Of a DNA stretch of 64,000 bases, positions 25,431 to 33,583 are shown in pieces. Location of the stretch: assembly GCA_045537045.1 (NCBI GenBank), contig JAZSOS010000043.1, forward strand, positions 62,001-126,000, given 5' to 3'. The translations under genes and the position numbers were made by a program. The notes beneath the pieces were generated by a model. The model did no database searches. It was not told where the DNA came from and saw nothing but the letters and a program-made list of their open reading frames with translations. This DNA comes from SIG480 sp045537045. Its GTDB lineage: Bacteria; Bacillota; Clostridia; Oscillospirales; JAAYXM01. Numbering within the stretch: position 1 is the first letter of the stretch; each line of letters begins with the position of its first letter.

Positions 25431-26732
25431 ATGGGTACATTGTTAACTGTTTCAATCGCATTGCTCGCAGGTCTCCTTATGACCCGCGTGTTCAAGCCGC
25501 TGAAGCTGCCGTCCGTTACGGCCTACCTTATTGCAGGTGTTCTTATCGGACCGTACTGTCTCGGCGCACTTGGCATCACAAACCTTGGCTTTAATTCCCA
25601 CAGCGCGGTAGAGGCGCTGGCTCTTGTTTCTGAGGTTGCGCTCGGTTTCATCGCTTTTTCAATCGGAAGTGAGTTCCGCCTTGAGGATTTAAAGAAAACG
25701 GGTAAGCAGGCATTTGTTATCGGTATTGTTCAGGCTCTCGTCGCAACGCTGTTTGTTGACCTTGCGCTTCTTGCTGTACACCTCATTATGCCTGAGGTGC
25801 TCACTGTTCCTCAGCTTATTACTCTGGGCGCGATTGCAACGGCAACGGCTCCTGCAGCAACTCTTATGGTTGTACGTCAGTATAAGGCAAAAGGTCCGCT
25901 TACGGACTTACTTCTTCCAATAGTTGCGCTTGACGATGCTGTCGGTCTTATCGTTTTTGCTGTATCGTTCGGTATTGCAAAGTCCATTGTCGTCGGTCAG
26001 GCAGATATGGTTTCAATCATCGTAAATCCGCTTGTTGAAATCGTATGTTCGCTTGGTCTCGGTGCAATAATGGGATGGATTCTTACTCATCTTGAAAAGC
26101 TCTTTAACTCCAATACAAACCGTCTCAATCTAACAATTGCCTTTGTTTTCCTTACTGCTGCGCTTTCTATGATGGAATTTCATATTGGCTCTGTTCATGT
26201 CAGCTTCTCATCACTTCTTGTATGTATGATGATGGGAACGATCTTCTGCAACATCTGCCCGCTTTCGCATGATCTTATGGAACGTTCCGATAAATGGACA
26301 TCTCCGCTTCTTGCTCTGTTCTTTGTTATAAGCGGTGCAGAGCTTGAGCTTAACGTGTTTATGGATATTGCCATTGTTGTTATAGGTATCGTATATATAA
26401 TCTTCCGCTCGCTTGGAAAATATTTCGGTACATACATAAGCGCAAAGGTAACAAAATGCTCTCCGGAAATTTGCAAGTATCTTGGTATAACGCTTCTTCC
26501 GCAGGCAGGCGTCGCGCTTGGTATGTGCGCGCTTGCAATGGCGCTTCCGGATAATCAGGGCGCGCTTATACGTAACATAACTCTTTTCGCAGTTCTTGTT
26601 TATGAACTGTTTGGTCCGATATTCACGCGTATGGCGCTCACTGCCGCCGGTGATATCAAGCCGATGTCCGATGAGGTTAAAAACCGTCGCCAGACAAAGC
26701 TTGATGCCGCAAAGCAAAAAGCAGAGAATTAA
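25431..26732 (+). CDS. CPA2-family cation:proton antiporter
   Basis: A 433-residue protein with about 12-13 membrane helices and no C-terminal nucleotide-binding domain. LPSVTAYLIAGVLIGPYCLG is the typical first-helix region and VALDDAVGLIVFA contains the paired Asp of the CPA2 ion site. GATATATAPAATLMVV-like small-residue helices surround it. Members exchange Na+ or K+ for protons. The ClC gene follows at once, so the pair may serve pH or salt balance. The ion cannot be decided from sequence. Confidence 0.88.
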   Translation: MGTLLTVSIALLAGLLMTRVFKPLKLPSVTAYLIAGVLIGPYCLGALGITNLGFNSHSAVEALALVSEVALGFIAFSIGSEFRLEDLKKTGKQAFVIGIVQALVATLFVDLALLAVHLIMPEVLTVPQLITLGAIATATAPAATLMVVRQYKAKGPLTDLLLPIVALDDAVGLIVFAVSFGIAKSIVVGQADMVSIIVNPLVEIVCSLGLGAIMGWILTHLEKLFNSNTNRLNLTIAFVFLTAALSMMEFHIGSVHVSFSSLLVCMMMGTIFCNICPLSHDLMERSDKWTSPLLALFFVISGAELELNVFMDIAIVVIGIVYIIFRSLGKYFGTYISAKVTKCSPEICKYLGITLLPQAGVALGMCALAMALPDNQGALIRNITLFAVLVYELFGPIFTRMALTAAGDIKPMSDEVKNRRQTKLDAAKQKAEN

Positions 26733-26741
26733 AACAAACAG

Positions 26742-26774
26742 AAATCCGGATGCCTTTCGGCATTCGGATTTTAA
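26742..26774 (+). terminator. Hairpin between antiporter and ClC genes
   Basis: AAATCCGGATGCC (26742-26754) pairs with GGCATTCGGATTT (26759-26771) around TTTC with one mismatch, followed by TTAA. It probably weakens read-through into the ClC gene. Confidence 0.65.
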
Positions 26775-26791
26775 TCCAAGAGGGAGCTTTC

Positions 26792-28033
26792 ATGAAAACA
26801 AAATTTCTTTCATCATTTGAATATATAAAAACATTTTTGAAATGGAGTGTGATATCGCTTCTTATAGGCGGTATCGGGGGGATTGTCGGAAGCCTGTTTC
26901 ATAAGTGCATTGATATAGCGACAGAGGTAAGGACTGAAACGCCATGGCTTATCTTTCTTCTTCCGCCGGGTGGTATTGCGATATGTGCGCTTTATAGTTT
27001 TACGAAAACACATGTAGATACAAACCGCGTAATCGAATCTGTGCGCGGAGATCAAAATGTACCGTGGTATATGGCGCCGCTTATTTTTGTAAGCACGGTT
27101 ATAACTCATCTTCTCGGCGGCTCGGCAGGCCGTGAGGGCGCTGCACTTCAGCTTGGCGGAAGCATCGGGTATAATGTCGGTAAAGCTTTGCGCCTTGGCG
27201 AAGGGGATTTGCATATAATCGTAATGGCAGGGATGAGCGCTGTATTTGCCGCGCTTTTCGGAACTCCGCTTACGGCAATGTTCTTTGCCCTTGAGGTAAC
27301 AAGTGTCGGAATTATGTACTATGCAGGGCTTTTGCCGTGTGTGATTTCCGCGCTTACGGCATCGTCAATCGCTGCACTTTTCGGATTGTCACCGGTTCGG
27401 TTTGATTTTATTTCTTTCCCGGCATTAAGTGTAGTTTTTTCGATAAAGGTTGTTGTTTTGGCTGTTCTCTGCGCCCTTGTGTGCATCGCATTCTGCACCG
27501 CGCTGCAAAAGTGTGAACACTATGCCGAAAAGCTTATAAAAAACAAGTATCTTCGCACTTTTATGGGAAGCTTGATTATAGTTGCATTAACGCTTATAAT
27601 CGGTACGCGTGACTATAACGGTGCGGGTATGGATGTAATAAATCGCGCTCTCTCAGGTGAGGCAGACGCATGGGCGTTTGCGTTAAAAATTATTTTTACC
27701 GCAATAACCATAGCCTCAGGGTTCAAGGGTGGCGAAATTGTCCCTTCGTTTTTTATCGGTTCTACCTTTGGTTGCGTAATGGCATCTATTCTCGGAATCC
27801 CTGCGGGGTGCGGGGCGGCAATAGGTTTCGTTGCGCTGTTTTGCGGAGTGGTTAACTGTCCGGTTGCATCCGTTCTTCTGGCGCTTGAAGTTTTCGGCGC
27901 GGGAAGTGTTCCGGTGTTTGCTATTGTCTGCGGAGTAACGTATATGATGTCTGGCTATTGTGGGCTGTATAAAAGCCAAAAGATAATGTATTCAAAGCTT
28001 GAAGCAAAATACGTAAACACAAACGTACAGTAA
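26792..28033 (+). CDS. ClC-family chloride channel or H+/Cl- antiporter
   Basis: A 413-residue ClC protein with 10-12 helical segments. The selectivity region reads GGSAGREGAALQLGGSIG, whose Glu in GREG is the gating residue, followed by FGTPLTAMFFALEV and the later FKGGEIVPSFFIGSTFG. It has no CBS domains. The ATG at 26792 has AGAGGGAG upstream, and the longer frame begins inside the terminator hairpin. Whether it is a channel or an exchanger is not settled by what I can see. Confidence 0.9.
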   Translation: MKTKFLSSFEYIKTFLKWSVISLLIGGIGGIVGSLFHKCIDIATEVRTETPWLIFLLPPGGIAICALYSFTKTHVDTNRVIESVRGDQNVPWYMAPLIFVSTVITHLLGGSAGREGAALQLGGSIGYNVGKALRLGEGDLHIIVMAGMSAVFAALFGTPLTAMFFALEVTSVGIMYYAGLLPCVISALTASSIAALFGLSPVRFDFISFPALSVVFSIKVVVLAVLCALVCIAFCTALQKCEHYAEKLIKNKYLRTFMGSLIIVALTLIIGTRDYNGAGMDVINRALSGEADAWAFALKIIFTAITIASGFKGGEIVPSFFIGSTFGCVMASILGIPAGCGAAIGFVALFCGVVNCPVASVLLALEVFGAGSVPVFAIVCGVTYMMSGYCGLYKSQKIMYSKLEAKYVNTNVQ

Positions 28034-28099
28034 ATAACACAAAATATATCTGTTTTTCATATATGAACGCAAAAATCTATACTAATTTAAGAAACCTGA

Positions 28100-28137
28100 G
28101 CAGGGGTGAAAAAACATATTTTTCACCCCTGCTTTTT
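28100..28137. terminator. Bidirectional terminator between the ClC gene and spoIIR
   Basis: GCAGGGGTGAAAAA (28100-28113) pairs with TTTTTCACCCCTGC (28119-28132), followed by a T-run on either strand. The two genes converge on it. Confidence 0.92.
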
Positions 28138-28143
28138 AAAAAA

Positions 28144-28749
28144 TCACAAAAATTTTTCCGCCGCGGTTTCAATAACTTCAAGAAGCTTGAATTTTAATTT
28201 GTATTGTGGTTCGCCTGATGTGACAAAAGAAAGCTCGTTATCGGTAAAACCGTTTTTTGAAAATTCTGTCTTGGCTTCCGCTGCAGAAACGCACACCGGC
28301 GGGAAAAGCACACACCACCAGTTTTTGCCGCGTCCTTCGCCTAAGTGTATGCGAAGTGCTCTGTATTTTCCTGCGGGAAGAGAAAATCCGTCATAGACCT
28401 TTGTGGGAAAGTACACGTCCGATACCTCTGCACGTGAGCGGTATTCAAATCCGTTTTCTGCAATAACCTTATCGGCGCATTCTTCCAAAAGTCCGAGATT
28501 TTCGGAAACGAGTTTTTCTGCATCTTCGGTGCTTTTGCAGTTTTCTGTAAGTTTTTCCACCTTTTTTAAAACTTCATCCCGCACCGCAAGCTTAAGTGTC
28601 TGATCATTTGTGCTGTCTGAGTTCGCAATGATGTGAAGTCGTATAAGTTTACAGGATATATCGCGCTGTGTGTCAAGCGCAAGTGCGCCGACAATAAGCG
28701 ATGCGCAAAGTCCAATAGCAAGAGAAAGCTCTAATATATATTTTTTCAC
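28144..28749 (-). CDS. spoIIR: Stage II sporulation protein R
   Basis: A 201-residue protein with an N-terminal signal or anchor helix (to about residue 25). It has the family motifs KLIRLHIIANSDS and GKNWWCVLFPPVCV. SpoIIR is made in the forespore under sigma-F and secreted into the intermembrane space, where it triggers SpoIIGA to cleave pro-sigma-E in the mother cell. The start is GTG; its GGAGG lies inside the stem of a terminator-like hairpin that also contains a sigma-F-like promoter. Confidence 0.93.
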   Translation of the reverse strand: MKKYILELSLAIGLCASLIVGALALDTQRDISCKLIRLHIIANSDSTNDQTLKLAVRDEVLKKVEKLTENCKSTEDAEKLVSENLGLLEECADKVIAENGFEYRSRAEVSDVYFPTKVYDGFSLPAGKYRALRIHLGEGRGKNWWCVLFPPVCVSAAEAKTEFSKNGFTDNELSFVTSGEPQYKLKFKLLEVIETAAEKFL

Positions 28750-28751
28750 AA

Positions 28752-28801
28752 AAAAACCTCCGGTCGAAAAGTAGCTGTCTACTTTATAGCCGAAGGTTTT
28801 T
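28752..28801 (-). terminator. Terminator-like hairpin overlapping the spoIIR ribosome site
   Basis: On the minus strand AAAACCTTCGG pairs with CCGGAGGTTTT, with an inner AAAGTAG/CTACTTT stem (loop ACAG), ending in seven T. It ends the upstream DUF6062-like gene; the right arm holds the spoIIR Shine-Dalgarno. Confidence 0.8.
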
Positions 28802-28811
28802 GCTTTTATAC
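28782..28811 (-). promoter_or_regulatory. Sigma-F-like promoter for spoIIR
   Basis: On the minus strand GTATA (28807-28811), exactly 15 bases, then GGCTATAAAG (28782-28791). This fits the sigma-F pattern GYATA-15-GGnnAnAnT with one mismatch. The start would fall near 28775, in the hairpin loop. Confidence 0.6.
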
Positions 28812-28825
28812 ATTTTTGTTAAAAC

Positions 28826-29533
28826 TTACCGCGCCTCTTTTTCACGGTTGTCGCCGTTTAAGAAATCAATCGTCCGCTCGATGGAGTTTTTCGCCTCGCC
28901 GAGAGGGATGTCACGGAACATATAGTTGTAGCTGTTGCAAAATTTTGTAACCTCGTCCGAAAGCCCATCAAGAAGCTTACGCGTCGATAAAAAATGGTCG
29001 GCGAGAAAGTCTGTATAGCTGCGTTTGGGTAAAATTCCTTTTGCCGTCTCGCAGAGAAGGGAAAGATGCTTCGGGCAAAAATATTCCTGAGTGCGCGTCT
29101 TTTCACGGAACTCCGGCTCGCTCTGCCATATGTAGATTATATTTTTTGCAAAAAGGTCTAGCTTTTCCCTTACTCGCTCGCATATAAAGCAGTTGTTGGA
29201 AGCCTCCGAAAGCTTGTGCGAAACCGCCTCAAAGTCCTTTTTTGATATGTGCTTTATATCGGTCTTTATGCCATCCTCAAGAAGTTCTCCAAGATAACTT
29301 TGCAGCATCAGAGCAAGGCTCAGTCTGTTTTTCATGCCGAGCATTACTGAAAAATGCTCGGGGCAAAAGCCGAGACGGTTTGTTTCTATTCTCACATCCG
29401 GCTCCATCATTGCCGCACCCATAACATATTCACACGCATCCTTGTCAAGCTTTTTCTCCAGCCTGCATACCGGGCATCCGCATTTTACATCATACGCATC
29501 ATTTATCGGAATTGTATAAATGACTTCTTTCAT
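28826..29533 (-). CDS. DUF6062-like Cys-rich protein of unknown function
   Basis: A 235-residue cytoplasmic protein with four Cys/His clusters: CGCPVCRLEKK, FCPEHFSVML, CFICERVREKL and FCPKHLSLLC. The repeated CxxC...CPxH pattern suggests two metal or iron-sulphur sites. It matches what I recall as the DUF6062 family of Clostridia; the function is not known to me. I start at the ATG behind GGAGG. The open frame runs 33 codons further into repeat copy 2, which is an accident of the repeat. It ends at the hairpin before spoIIR. Confidence 0.75.
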   Translation of the reverse strand: MKEVIYTIPINDAYDVKCGCPVCRLEKKLDKDACEYVMGAAMMEPDVRIETNRLGFCPEHFSVMLGMKNRLSLALMLQSYLGELLEDGIKTDIKHISKKDFEAVSHKLSEASNNCFICERVREKLDLFAKNIIYIWQSEPEFREKTRTQEYFCPKHLSLLCETAKGILPKRSYTDFLADHFLSTRKLLDGLSDEVTKFCNSYNYMFRDIPLGEAKNSIERTIDFLNGDNREKEAR

Positions 29534-29557
29534 CTTGTACCTCCGCGTATTTTGTAG

Positions 29558-29710
29558 TATAACAACCTCACGGCGTAAATCCGATGCCTTGCAATTGCAA
29601 GCCTTTGGACGCCTGAGAGAACGTTTTACCATAAATTATGAAAATCAGAGATTTTCCAAAGCTTCGCTTTGTTGTTTTTTCTTGAACAGAAAAAACACTT
29701 ATGGTATAAT
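29558..29710 (+). repeat. 153-bp dispersed repeat with outward promoter, copy 2
   Basis: The second copy of the block at 20374-20526. The CTTGC/GCAAG stem is kept while all four loop bases differ (AATT instead of GGAG), and the CCGATG arm now faces CTTTGG, costing one pair and adding one wobble. The right end is the promoter TTGAAC-17-TATAAT. It lies between the DUF6062-like gene and the divergent glycosylase gene. Confidence 0.9.
29682..29710 (+). promoter_or_regulatory. Promoter at the end of repeat copy 2, for the glycosylase gene
   Basis: TTGAAC and TATAAT (29705-29710) with a 17-base spacer, 65 bases before the glycosylase start codon. Confidence 0.7.
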
Positions 29711-29775
29711 ATCATTATATATATTTTATCAGCATTAAAAATTTTGTCAACATGAAATGTGCGAGGATATGAGAA

Positions 29776-30606
29776 ATGGTAAAAACAGAGCTTGAAAAAT
29801 TCTGTATTGAGGATTGCGAGGACTTTTCTCCTGCGGCAATCTTTGAGTGCGGACAGGCATTTCGTTGGAACGCCGATGAAAACAGAATATATACCGGCAT
29901 CGCTTACGGCATCCCTGCACGAGTGTGGACGGAAAACGGAAAAGGGTATATCCTGTCAACAGAAGGCTCTTTTTCATCTGTATGGCGTGATTATTTTGAT
30001 CTGGAGCGTGATTATTCAACACTGCGCAAAGAGATAAGCCGTGAGAAAGTACTTGTACCGGCGTGTGAGTTCGGAAAGGGGATAAGAATACTCCGTCAGG
30101 AGCCGTGGGAAGCTTTATGCTCGTTTATAATCTCTCAGTGTAATAATATTCCGAGAATAAAAGGTATCGTGGAAAAACTGTGTATGCTCTGCGGTGATCA
30201 GGTTGAATTTATGGGCGAAAAACTTTATGCGTTTCCAAGTGCGGAGAGAGTAGCTTCGCTTAGTGGAAAAGAGCTTGATTCTCTACGTGCCGGTTACCGT
30301 GCTGCATATATTTCGGAGGCAGCACGCGGCGTTGCGGACGGCAGTATTGATTTGCGGCATATAATGTCGCTACCAACCCTTGATGCAAAGATAGAACTTC
30401 TCGCTCTTTCAGGGGTAGGTGAAAAGGTTGCAAGCTGTGTGCTTTTGTTTGGTCTTGGCAAGCTTGATGCTTTTCCGGTAGATGTGTGGATGAAAAAAGC
30501 TATTAAACTTTTCTTTGGTGAAGGAAAGTTTGATTACTCGAGATTCGGCAATTTAGCGGGTTTGGCACAACAGTATATGTTCCATTATATGAGAAATGGA
30601 AAATAA
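29776..30606 (+). CDS. 8-oxoguanine DNA glycosylase/AP lyase, OGG1 type
   Basis: A 276-residue HhH-GPD glycosylase. The N-terminal domain has FECGQAFRW, as in OGG1. The core has CSFIISQCNNIPRIKGIVEK, the hairpin motif LSGVGEKVASCVLL with the catalytic Lys in GVGEK, and FPVDVWM with the catalytic Asp. It removes oxidised guanine from DNA and nicks the strand. OGG1-type enzymes are frequent in Clostridia, in place of or beside MutM. It appears to be driven by the promoter at the end of repeat copy 2. Confidence 0.9.
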   Translation: MVKTELEKFCIEDCEDFSPAAIFECGQAFRWNADENRIYTGIAYGIPARVWTENGKGYILSTEGSFSSVWRDYFDLERDYSTLRKEISREKVLVPACEFGKGIRILRQEPWEALCSFIISQCNNIPRIKGIVEKLCMLCGDQVEFMGEKLYAFPSAERVASLSGKELDSLRAGYRAAYISEAARGVADGSIDLRHIMSLPTLDAKIELLALSGVGEKVASCVLLFGLGKLDAFPVDVWMKKAIKLFFGEGKFDYSRFGNLAGLAQQYMFHYMRNGK

Positions 30607-30630
30607 ATTTTAAATATATGAAAATTAAAC

Positions 30631-30659
30631 TGGACATTTCGGCAAAAAAATATTATTAT
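30631..30659 (+). promoter_or_regulatory. Candidate promoter for the pyrH-polC block
   Basis: TGGACA (30631-30636) and TATTAT (30654-30659) with a 17-base spacer, 35 bases before the pyrH start codon. Confidence 0.5.
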
Positions 30660-30693
30660 ATATAGAGAGTATTTTTATCGGGAGGGACAAATT

Positions 30694-31416
30694 TTGAGTA
30701 ATGTAAAATATAAGCGCATTTTGCTTAAGCTCAGTGGAGAGGCGCTTGCAGGACAGAAAAAGACAGGGCTTGATTTTCAGGTAATAAATTCCGTGTGTGC
30801 CACGGTTAAGGAGTGTGTTGACCTCGGCGTGCAGGTTGGTATTGTCGTCGGCGGCGGAAACTTCTGGCGTGGCGTAAAGGACGGCGGCGGACATATGGAC
30901 AGAACGCGTGCTGACCATATGGGTATGCTTGCTACCACAATAAACTCCCTTGCGGTTGCCGATGTTCTTGAACAGCTCGGCGTTCCGGTGCGCGTACAGA
31001 CGGCTATTGAAATGCGCGCTCTCGCAGAACCGTATGTCAGAAATCGCGCAATCCGTCATCTCGAAAAGGGAAGGGTCGTAATTTTCGGATGCGGAACCGG
31101 TAACCCCTTCTTCTCAACGGATACTGCCGCTGTTTTGCGCGCAGCAGAAATGGATGCCGAGGTAATTATGAAGGCAACTAATGTTGACGGTGTTTATGAC
31201 AGCGACCCGAAAAAGAACGCAGACGCGGTCAAATTTGATGAGCTTACATATGACGAGGTTCTTGCACGTCATCTCAATGTTATGGATACAACAGCGACCT
31301 CACTTTCAATGGATAACGATATCCCGATAATTGTTTTCTCGCTGCAGGACAGTGAAAATATTAAACGAGTTATACTCGGCGAAAAAATAGGCACAGTAGT
31401 AAGAAAGGAAGCTTAA
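30694..31416 (+). CDS. pyrH: UMP kinase
   Basis: A 240-residue amino-acid-kinase-fold enzyme that makes UDP from UMP and ATP. It begins SNVKYKRILLKLSGEALAG, with the GGGNFWRG loop and FGCGTGNPFFSTDTAAVLRA. The start is TTG behind GGGAGGGA, as nothing better is in frame. It opens the conserved pyrH-frr-uppS-cdsA-dxr-rseP-ispG block; rpsB and tsf, which often precede it, are not in front here. Confidence 0.96.
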   Translation: MSNVKYKRILLKLSGEALAGQKKTGLDFQVINSVCATVKECVDLGVQVGIVVGGGNFWRGVKDGGGHMDRTRADHMGMLATTINSLAVADVLEQLGVPVRVQTAIEMRALAEPYVRNRAIRHLEKGRVVIFGCGTGNPFFSTDTAAVLRAAEMDAEVIMKATNVDGVYDSDPKKNADAVKFDELTYDEVLARHLNVMDTTATSLSMDNDIPIIVFSLQDSENIKRVILGEKIGTVVRKEA

Positions 31417-31419
31417 GTT

Positions 31420-31974
31420 ATGAGACCTGAAGTAAAAGAATTTGAAGAGAGAATGCAAAAAAGTATAGGCGTTGTCGCAGAAGAATTTGCGGCAATCCGC
31501 GCAGGACGTGCAAACCCTGCAGTACTTGATAAGATTACGGTTGACTATTACGGAACTCCAACTCCCATCCCGCAGATTGGCTCGGTGTCCGTTCCCGAGC
31601 CGAGAACTCTTATGATTCAGCCATGGGATGCATCTGCGCTTAAGGGCATTGAAAAGGCAATTCTCACATCTGACCTCGGTATCACTCCTGCTAACGATGG
31701 CAAGTGCATTCGCCTTGCTTTCCCACAGCTTACTGAGGAGCGTCGCCGCGACCTTATCAAGCAGGTTAAGAAAATCGGTGAAGACGGCAAGGTTGCTGTC
31801 CGCAACATCCGCCGTGATGCCCTTGATAAGTTCAAGGCAATGAAGAAAAAATCCGAAATCACGGAAGATGACCTTAAGATTTTAGAAGATGAGACTCAGA
31901 AGGTCACCGATAAGAGCTGTAAGGAGCTTGACATTATGACCGAGAAGAAGGAAAAAGAGCTTCTCGAGATTTAA
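31420..31974 (+). CDS. frr: Ribosome recycling factor
   Basis: A 184-residue factor that splits the post-termination ribosome with EF-G. It begins MRPEVKEFEERMQKSIGVVA and has the hallmark RAGRANPAVLDKITVDYYG and LTEERRRDLIKQVKKIGE. Length is standard. It follows pyrH by three bases, so the two genes are probably coupled. Confidence 0.97.
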   Translation: MRPEVKEFEERMQKSIGVVAEEFAAIRAGRANPAVLDKITVDYYGTPTPIPQIGSVSVPEPRTLMIQPWDASALKGIEKAILTSDLGITPANDGKCIRLAFPQLTEERRRDLIKQVKKIGEDGKVAVRNIRRDALDKFKAMKKKSEITEDDLKILEDETQKVTDKSCKELDIMTEKKEKELLEI

Positions 31975-31988
31975 GGCAGTGATATTAA

Positions 31989-32732
31989 ATGGGTATTTTT
32001 AAAAAGAAGCAAGCGGCAGAGTCTGTGGATTTCACAGCTCTGCCTGAGCATATTGCGATAATTCTTGACGGAAACGGACGTTGGGCAAAGCGGCGCGGAA
32101 TGCCGAGAACGGCAGGACATGCCGTAGGAAGTGAAAACTTCCGGAAAATAGCGACATACTGTAACGATATAGGCATCAAATACCTCACCGTTTATGCGTT
32201 TTCCACTGAAAACTGGAGGCGTCCGTACGATGAGGTCAGTACTATTATGTCGCTTCTTGAGAAGTACATTATAGAAGCCATTGATGAGGTGAGAAAGAAA
32301 AATCTCCGCCTTTGTTTCTGGGGTTCTCGCGAAGGTCTTTCCGAACATATAAAAAAGCTTATGGATGAGTCGGAAGTTCTGTCTCGCGATATGACCGGAA
32401 TGCAGGTGAATGTATGCCTCAATTACGGCTCTCGCAATGAGATAAAAGAAGCTGTCGCAAAAATTGCACGCGACGTTTCTGAAGGTAAAATAAATCCCGG
32501 GCAAGTAAACGAAGACATGATAGACTCTTATCTCTATTCAGCGGGCACTCCGGCTCCCGATCTTCTCATCCGTCCGGGCGGCGAAAAGCGCCTTTCAAAC
32601 TTTCTCTTGTGGCAGCTGGCTTACAGCGAAATGGTATTTACGGATAAGCTCTGGCCTGAGTTTGACGAGCGTGAGCTTGACCACGCAATAATTGAATTTC
32701 AGAAGCGAAACAGAAGATACGGCGGGATATAA
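31989..32732 (+). CDS. uppS: Isoprenyl (undecaprenyl) diphosphate synthase
   Basis: A 247-residue cis-prenyltransferase that makes the C55 lipid carrier for cell-wall synthesis. The diphosphate site is IILDGNGRWAKRRGMPRTAGH. The later motifs are NYGSRNEIKEA and IRPGGEKRLSNFLLWQ, where many relatives have RTSGE. The ATG lies 14 bases after frr. It supplies the next steps of the cell-wall pathway. Confidence 0.96.
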   Translation: MGIFKKKQAAESVDFTALPEHIAIILDGNGRWAKRRGMPRTAGHAVGSENFRKIATYCNDIGIKYLTVYAFSTENWRRPYDEVSTIMSLLEKYIIEAIDEVRKKNLRLCFWGSREGLSEHIKKLMDESEVLSRDMTGMQVNVCLNYGSRNEIKEAVAKIARDVSEGKINPGQVNEDMIDSYLYSAGTPAPDLLIRPGGEKRLSNFLLWQLAYSEMVFTDKLWPEFDERELDHAIIEFQKRNRRYGGI

Positions 32733-32773
32733 TATGTTTACGCCGTTCCTCTTGTGTGAAAGGAATGATTGAT

Positions 32774-33574
32774 ATGCGCACACGGATTATAACAGCAATC
32801 GTTGCAATCGCTGTTTTTATTGCGGTAGTATATTTTTTGCCTCCGGTTTGTTTTACGGTGGCGGTTTCGGTAATCTGCGCCGTTGCAGCCTTTGAGCTTA
32901 CGTGGAGAAGCAAAATAGTAAAAGTTCCCGCTTTGGCTGTGATAGCGTGTGTTTTCAGTGCAACAGCACCGTTTCTTGTTGCGCTTTCGGGCTTTGAGAA
33001 ATACGCACTTGTTTATCTTTTTGCCGTTTTAGTTTCCGTTTTTGCCGTATGGCTTTTAAATTACGGAAAAGCTTCGCTTGTTATGACAATGGCATCTTTT
33101 TTTGCCGGAGCGATTTTGCCTCTTATGTTCTCGGTTATCGTGAGAATACGCGCGCTTGATAACGGAGGGGTTTTAATTCTCCTTCCGTTTCTCGCAGCAT
33201 GGATGACCGATACCGGTGCATATTTTACCGGCGTATTCTTGGGTAAACATAAGCTCTGTGAAAAAATCAGCCCGAAAAAGACGGTGGAAGGCGCGATTGG
33301 AGGTATTGTTACCTGCGTTGTGTCTCTTGTTGCGTTTGCATATTTTTTCAAACTCCAGGTAAACTATGTTTCTTTCGGAGTTGGCGCACTTGTCCTGTCC
33401 TTGCTTGCTCAGGCAGGTGATCTGTCATTTTCAATTATTAAGCGCGAATATAATATAAAAGACTACGGAAACATAATGCCCGGACACGGTGGCGTGCTTG
33501 ATCGTTTTGACAGCACGATGTTCACTGTTCCGGCAACGTATGTTTTACTTATGATAATCGGCATTATAGTGTAG
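32774..33574 (+). CDS. cdsA: Phosphatidate cytidylyltransferase
   Basis: A 266-residue membrane enzyme with about eight helices that makes CDP-diacylglycerol from phosphatidate and CTP. The signature runs from QAGDLSFSIIKREYNIKDYG to PGHGGVLDRFDS, near the C-terminus. I start at the ATG nine bases after AAAGGA; the open frame has a GTG and an ATG slightly upstream. It is within the uppS-dxr block. Confidence 0.95.
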   Translation: MRTRIITAIVAIAVFIAVVYFLPPVCFTVAVSVICAVAAFELTWRSKIVKVPALAVIACVFSATAPFLVALSGFEKYALVYLFAVLVSVFAVWLLNYGKASLVMTMASFFAGAILPLMFSVIVRIRALDNGGVLILLPFLAAWMTDTGAYFTGVFLGKHKLCEKISPKKTVEGAIGGIVTCVVSLVAFAYFFKLQVNYVSFGVGALVLSLLAQAGDLSFSIIKREYNIKDYGNIMPGHGGVLDRFDSTMFTVPATYVLLMIIGIIV

Positions 33575-33583
33575 GTGTGAATT

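Noticed and set aside
29533..29632. N-terminal extension of the DUF6062-like gene and the similar frame at 20206-20448 on the minus strand
   Set aside because: The matching peptides come only from the repeat read in reverse; the true start has GGAGG, and the other frame has no ribosome site and overlaps the LysR gene.
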